A stretch of DNA of 22,573 bases, from assembly GCA_002433335.1 (NCBI GenBank), contig DJHY01000010.1, forward strand, positions 4,982-27,554, written 5' to 3'. The number at the start of each line of letters is the position of its first letter. The stretch's first letter is position 1. This document shows positions 21,321 through 22,573 of this stretch, one piece after another. Source of the DNA: Rhodospirillaceae bacterium UBA6608. GTDB lineage: Bacteria > Pseudomonadota > Alphaproteobacteria > Rhodospirillales_A > Casp-alpha2. The position numbers were made by a program, and so were the translations under genes. Under the pieces are notes generated by a model. That model searched no databases. It was given only the letters and a program-made list of their open reading frames with translations, and was not told where the DNA came from.

Positions 21321-22573
21321 ATGAGCGCAACGACAGATCAAGAAACGAACCACCTGCCGCATACGATCCAGAACCGGAAGGCCCCGATCTATCTGGATTA
21401 TCAGGCGACGACGCCGACCGACCCGCGCGTGGTGGAAAAGATGCTGCCGTTCTTTTCGGAACAGTTCGGCAATCCGCATTCGCGCAGCCATTTCTATGGC
21501 TGGGAAGCGGAAGACGCGGTCGAGATTGCGCGCGAGCAGATTGCGTCGATCATCAACGCCAATCCGAAGGAAGTGATCTTCACCTCGGGCGCCACGGAAT
21601 CCAACAACCTGGCGATCAAGGGCGTGGCGCAGTTCTACAAGGACAAGAAGAACCACATCATCACCGTCGTGACCGAGCACAAATGCGTGCTGGATTCCTG
21701 CCGCCACCTGGAACAGGAAGGGTTCGAAGTCACCTACCTGCCGGTGCAGCCGAACGGCCTGATCGATCTGGACCTGCTGCGCAACACCATCACCGATAAG
21801 ACGGCGATCGTTTCCGTAATGGGCGTGAACAACGAAATCGGCGTGATCCAGCCGTTGAAGGAAATCGGCGCCATTTGCCGCGAGCGTAAGGTGTTCTTCC
21901 ACACCGATTGCGCTCAGGCGGTGGGCAAAATCCCGCTCGACGTCGAAGACATGAACATCGATCTGATGAGCATCTCGGGCCACAAGATTTACGGTCCGAT
22001 GGGCATCGGCGCGCTTTATGTCCGTCGCCGCCCGCGCGTGCGTCTGGTCCCGATGATCAACGGCGGCGGTCAGGAACGCGGCATGCGCTCCGGCACTTTG
22101 CCGACGCCGCTGTGTGTCGGTCTGGGCGAAGCCTGCGCCATCGCCGAAAAGGAGATGGGTGCGGAGAACGAACGCCTGCGCCACCTGCGCGACCGGATGT
22201 ACCAATCCATCGTCGGCCGCCTGCCGGAAGTTTACCTGAACGGCGACTTGGATCAGCGCATCCCGGGCAACCTCAACATCTCCTTTGCCTTCGTCGAGGG
22301 CGAGGGCCTGATGATGGGCATCAAGGATTTGGCCGTGTCGTCCGGCTCGGCCTGCACCTCGGCCTCGTTGGAGCCTTCGTACGTGCTGCGTGCGCTGGGC
22401 GTGGACGTGGAATTGGCCCATACCTCGCTGCGGATCGGTTTCGGCCGGTTCACGACCGAGGAAGAGGTCGATGAAGCCGTCGAGACGATTATCAAGGAAG
22501 TCGAGCGGCTGCGTGAGATGAGCCCGCTTTGGGAAATGCACAACGAGGGGATCGACATCTCCTCGATCGAGTG
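21321..22573 (+). CDS. iscS: Cysteine desulfurase IscS, cut by the window end
   Basis: IscS delivers sulfur from cysteine to the IscU scaffold and to tRNA-modifying enzymes. The 417 visible codons hold [15 protein letters not shown] (23-37), [15 protein letters not shown] (87-101), His120 (TEHKC), the PLP lysine Lys222 in [12 protein letters not shown], and the persulfide Cys345 in [16 protein letters not shown]. The end reads [17 protein letters not shown], matching the E. coli tail before its last four residues (WAHH), so only a few codons are missing. The N-terminus is about 20 residues longer than in E. coli. GGAAGGAAAG precedes ATG 21321. The typical next genes, iscU or suf genes, would lie beyond the window. 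Confidence 0.95.
   Translation, partial: MSATTDQETNHLPHTIQNRKAPIYLDYQATTPTDPRVVEKMLPFFSEQFGNPHSRSHFYGWEAEDAVEIAREQIASIINANPKEVIFTSGATESNNLAIKGVAQFYKDKKNHIITVVTEHKCVLDSCRHLEQEGFEVTYLPVQPNGLIDLDLLRNTITDKTAIVSVMGVNNEIGVIQPLKEIGAICRERKVFFHTDCAQAVGKIPLDVEDMNIDLMSISGHKIYGPMGIGALYVRRRPRVRLVPMINGGGQERGMRSGTLPTPLCVGLGEACAIAEKEMGAENERLRHLRDRMYQSIVGRLPEVYLNGDLDQRIPGNLNISFAFVEGEGLMMGIKDLAVSSGSACTSASLEPSYVLRALGVDVELAHTSLRIGFGRFTTEEEVDEAVETIIKEVERLREMSPLWEMHNEGIDISSIE

Noticed and set aside
20808..22541. A 577-codon open frame antisense to the two desulfurase genes.
   Set aside because: Both sense genes are conserved enzymes with complete active sites; the antisense product is a compositional artefact.

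Overview
This 22.6 kb window reads as chromosomal DNA from a high-GC, Gram-negative alphaproteobacterium, probably a Rhodospirillales-type organism. That assignment is inferred from protein character (GlnE, an IscR with TPGSPQGC-type spacing, a DUF3971/AsmA-like protein, an RF2 with SPY instead of SPF) and not from any database search. Coding density is high and no gene-free stretch exceeds about 215 bases. I saw no rRNA, tRNA, CRISPR array, insertion sequence or phage gene.

Left part (1-4500). The window opens in the last codons of a class A penicillin-binding protein (mrcA/ponA type). An unrecognised 718-residue membrane-anchored protein follows, then prfB. prfB carries a textbook programmed +1 frameshift: an in-frame TGA after codon 23, preceded by AGGAGG CAT CTT. 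A convergent FliL-like gene with an extremely acidic N-terminus follows; a sigma-54-like promoter is visible upstream of it.

Middle part (4530-15414). On the minus strand, glnE (nitrogen control of glutamine synthetase), bcp (peroxiredoxin) and a DUF455 ferritin-like di-iron protein form a tight operon. Divergent from glnE, a YhdP/AsmA-like envelope protein overlaps by 4 bases (ATGA) with a family-39-type membrane glycosyltransferase. That glycosyltransferase meets a paralogue head-on: the two genes converge tail to tail, their stop codons overlap, and the overlap is the loop of a perfect 7-bp inverted repeat that encodes the C-terminus of both proteins. The second glycosyltransferase lies 8 bases behind tyrS.

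Right part (15423-22573). tyrS and anmK (recycling of anhydro-MurNAc) are divergent. anmK converges on a COG2945-like alpha/beta hydrolase. Next comes a sulfur and iron-sulfur block on the plus strand: cysE, iscR, a NifS-like cysteine desulfurase and iscS (cut by the window end about four residues before its expected C-terminus). The block links O-acetylserine formation for cysteine synthesis with cysteine desulfuration and an Fe-S-sensing repressor.

The most interesting non-coding stretch is the cysE leader (18661-18748). It holds a good promoter flanked by two related CCCGGAA-core sites 40 bp apart, followed by two perfect GC-rich dyads. I did not find clear evidence for a wholly new defence or mobile system. 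The best candidates for new biology are the 718-residue orphan, the inverted glycosyltransferase pair and the cysE regulatory region.
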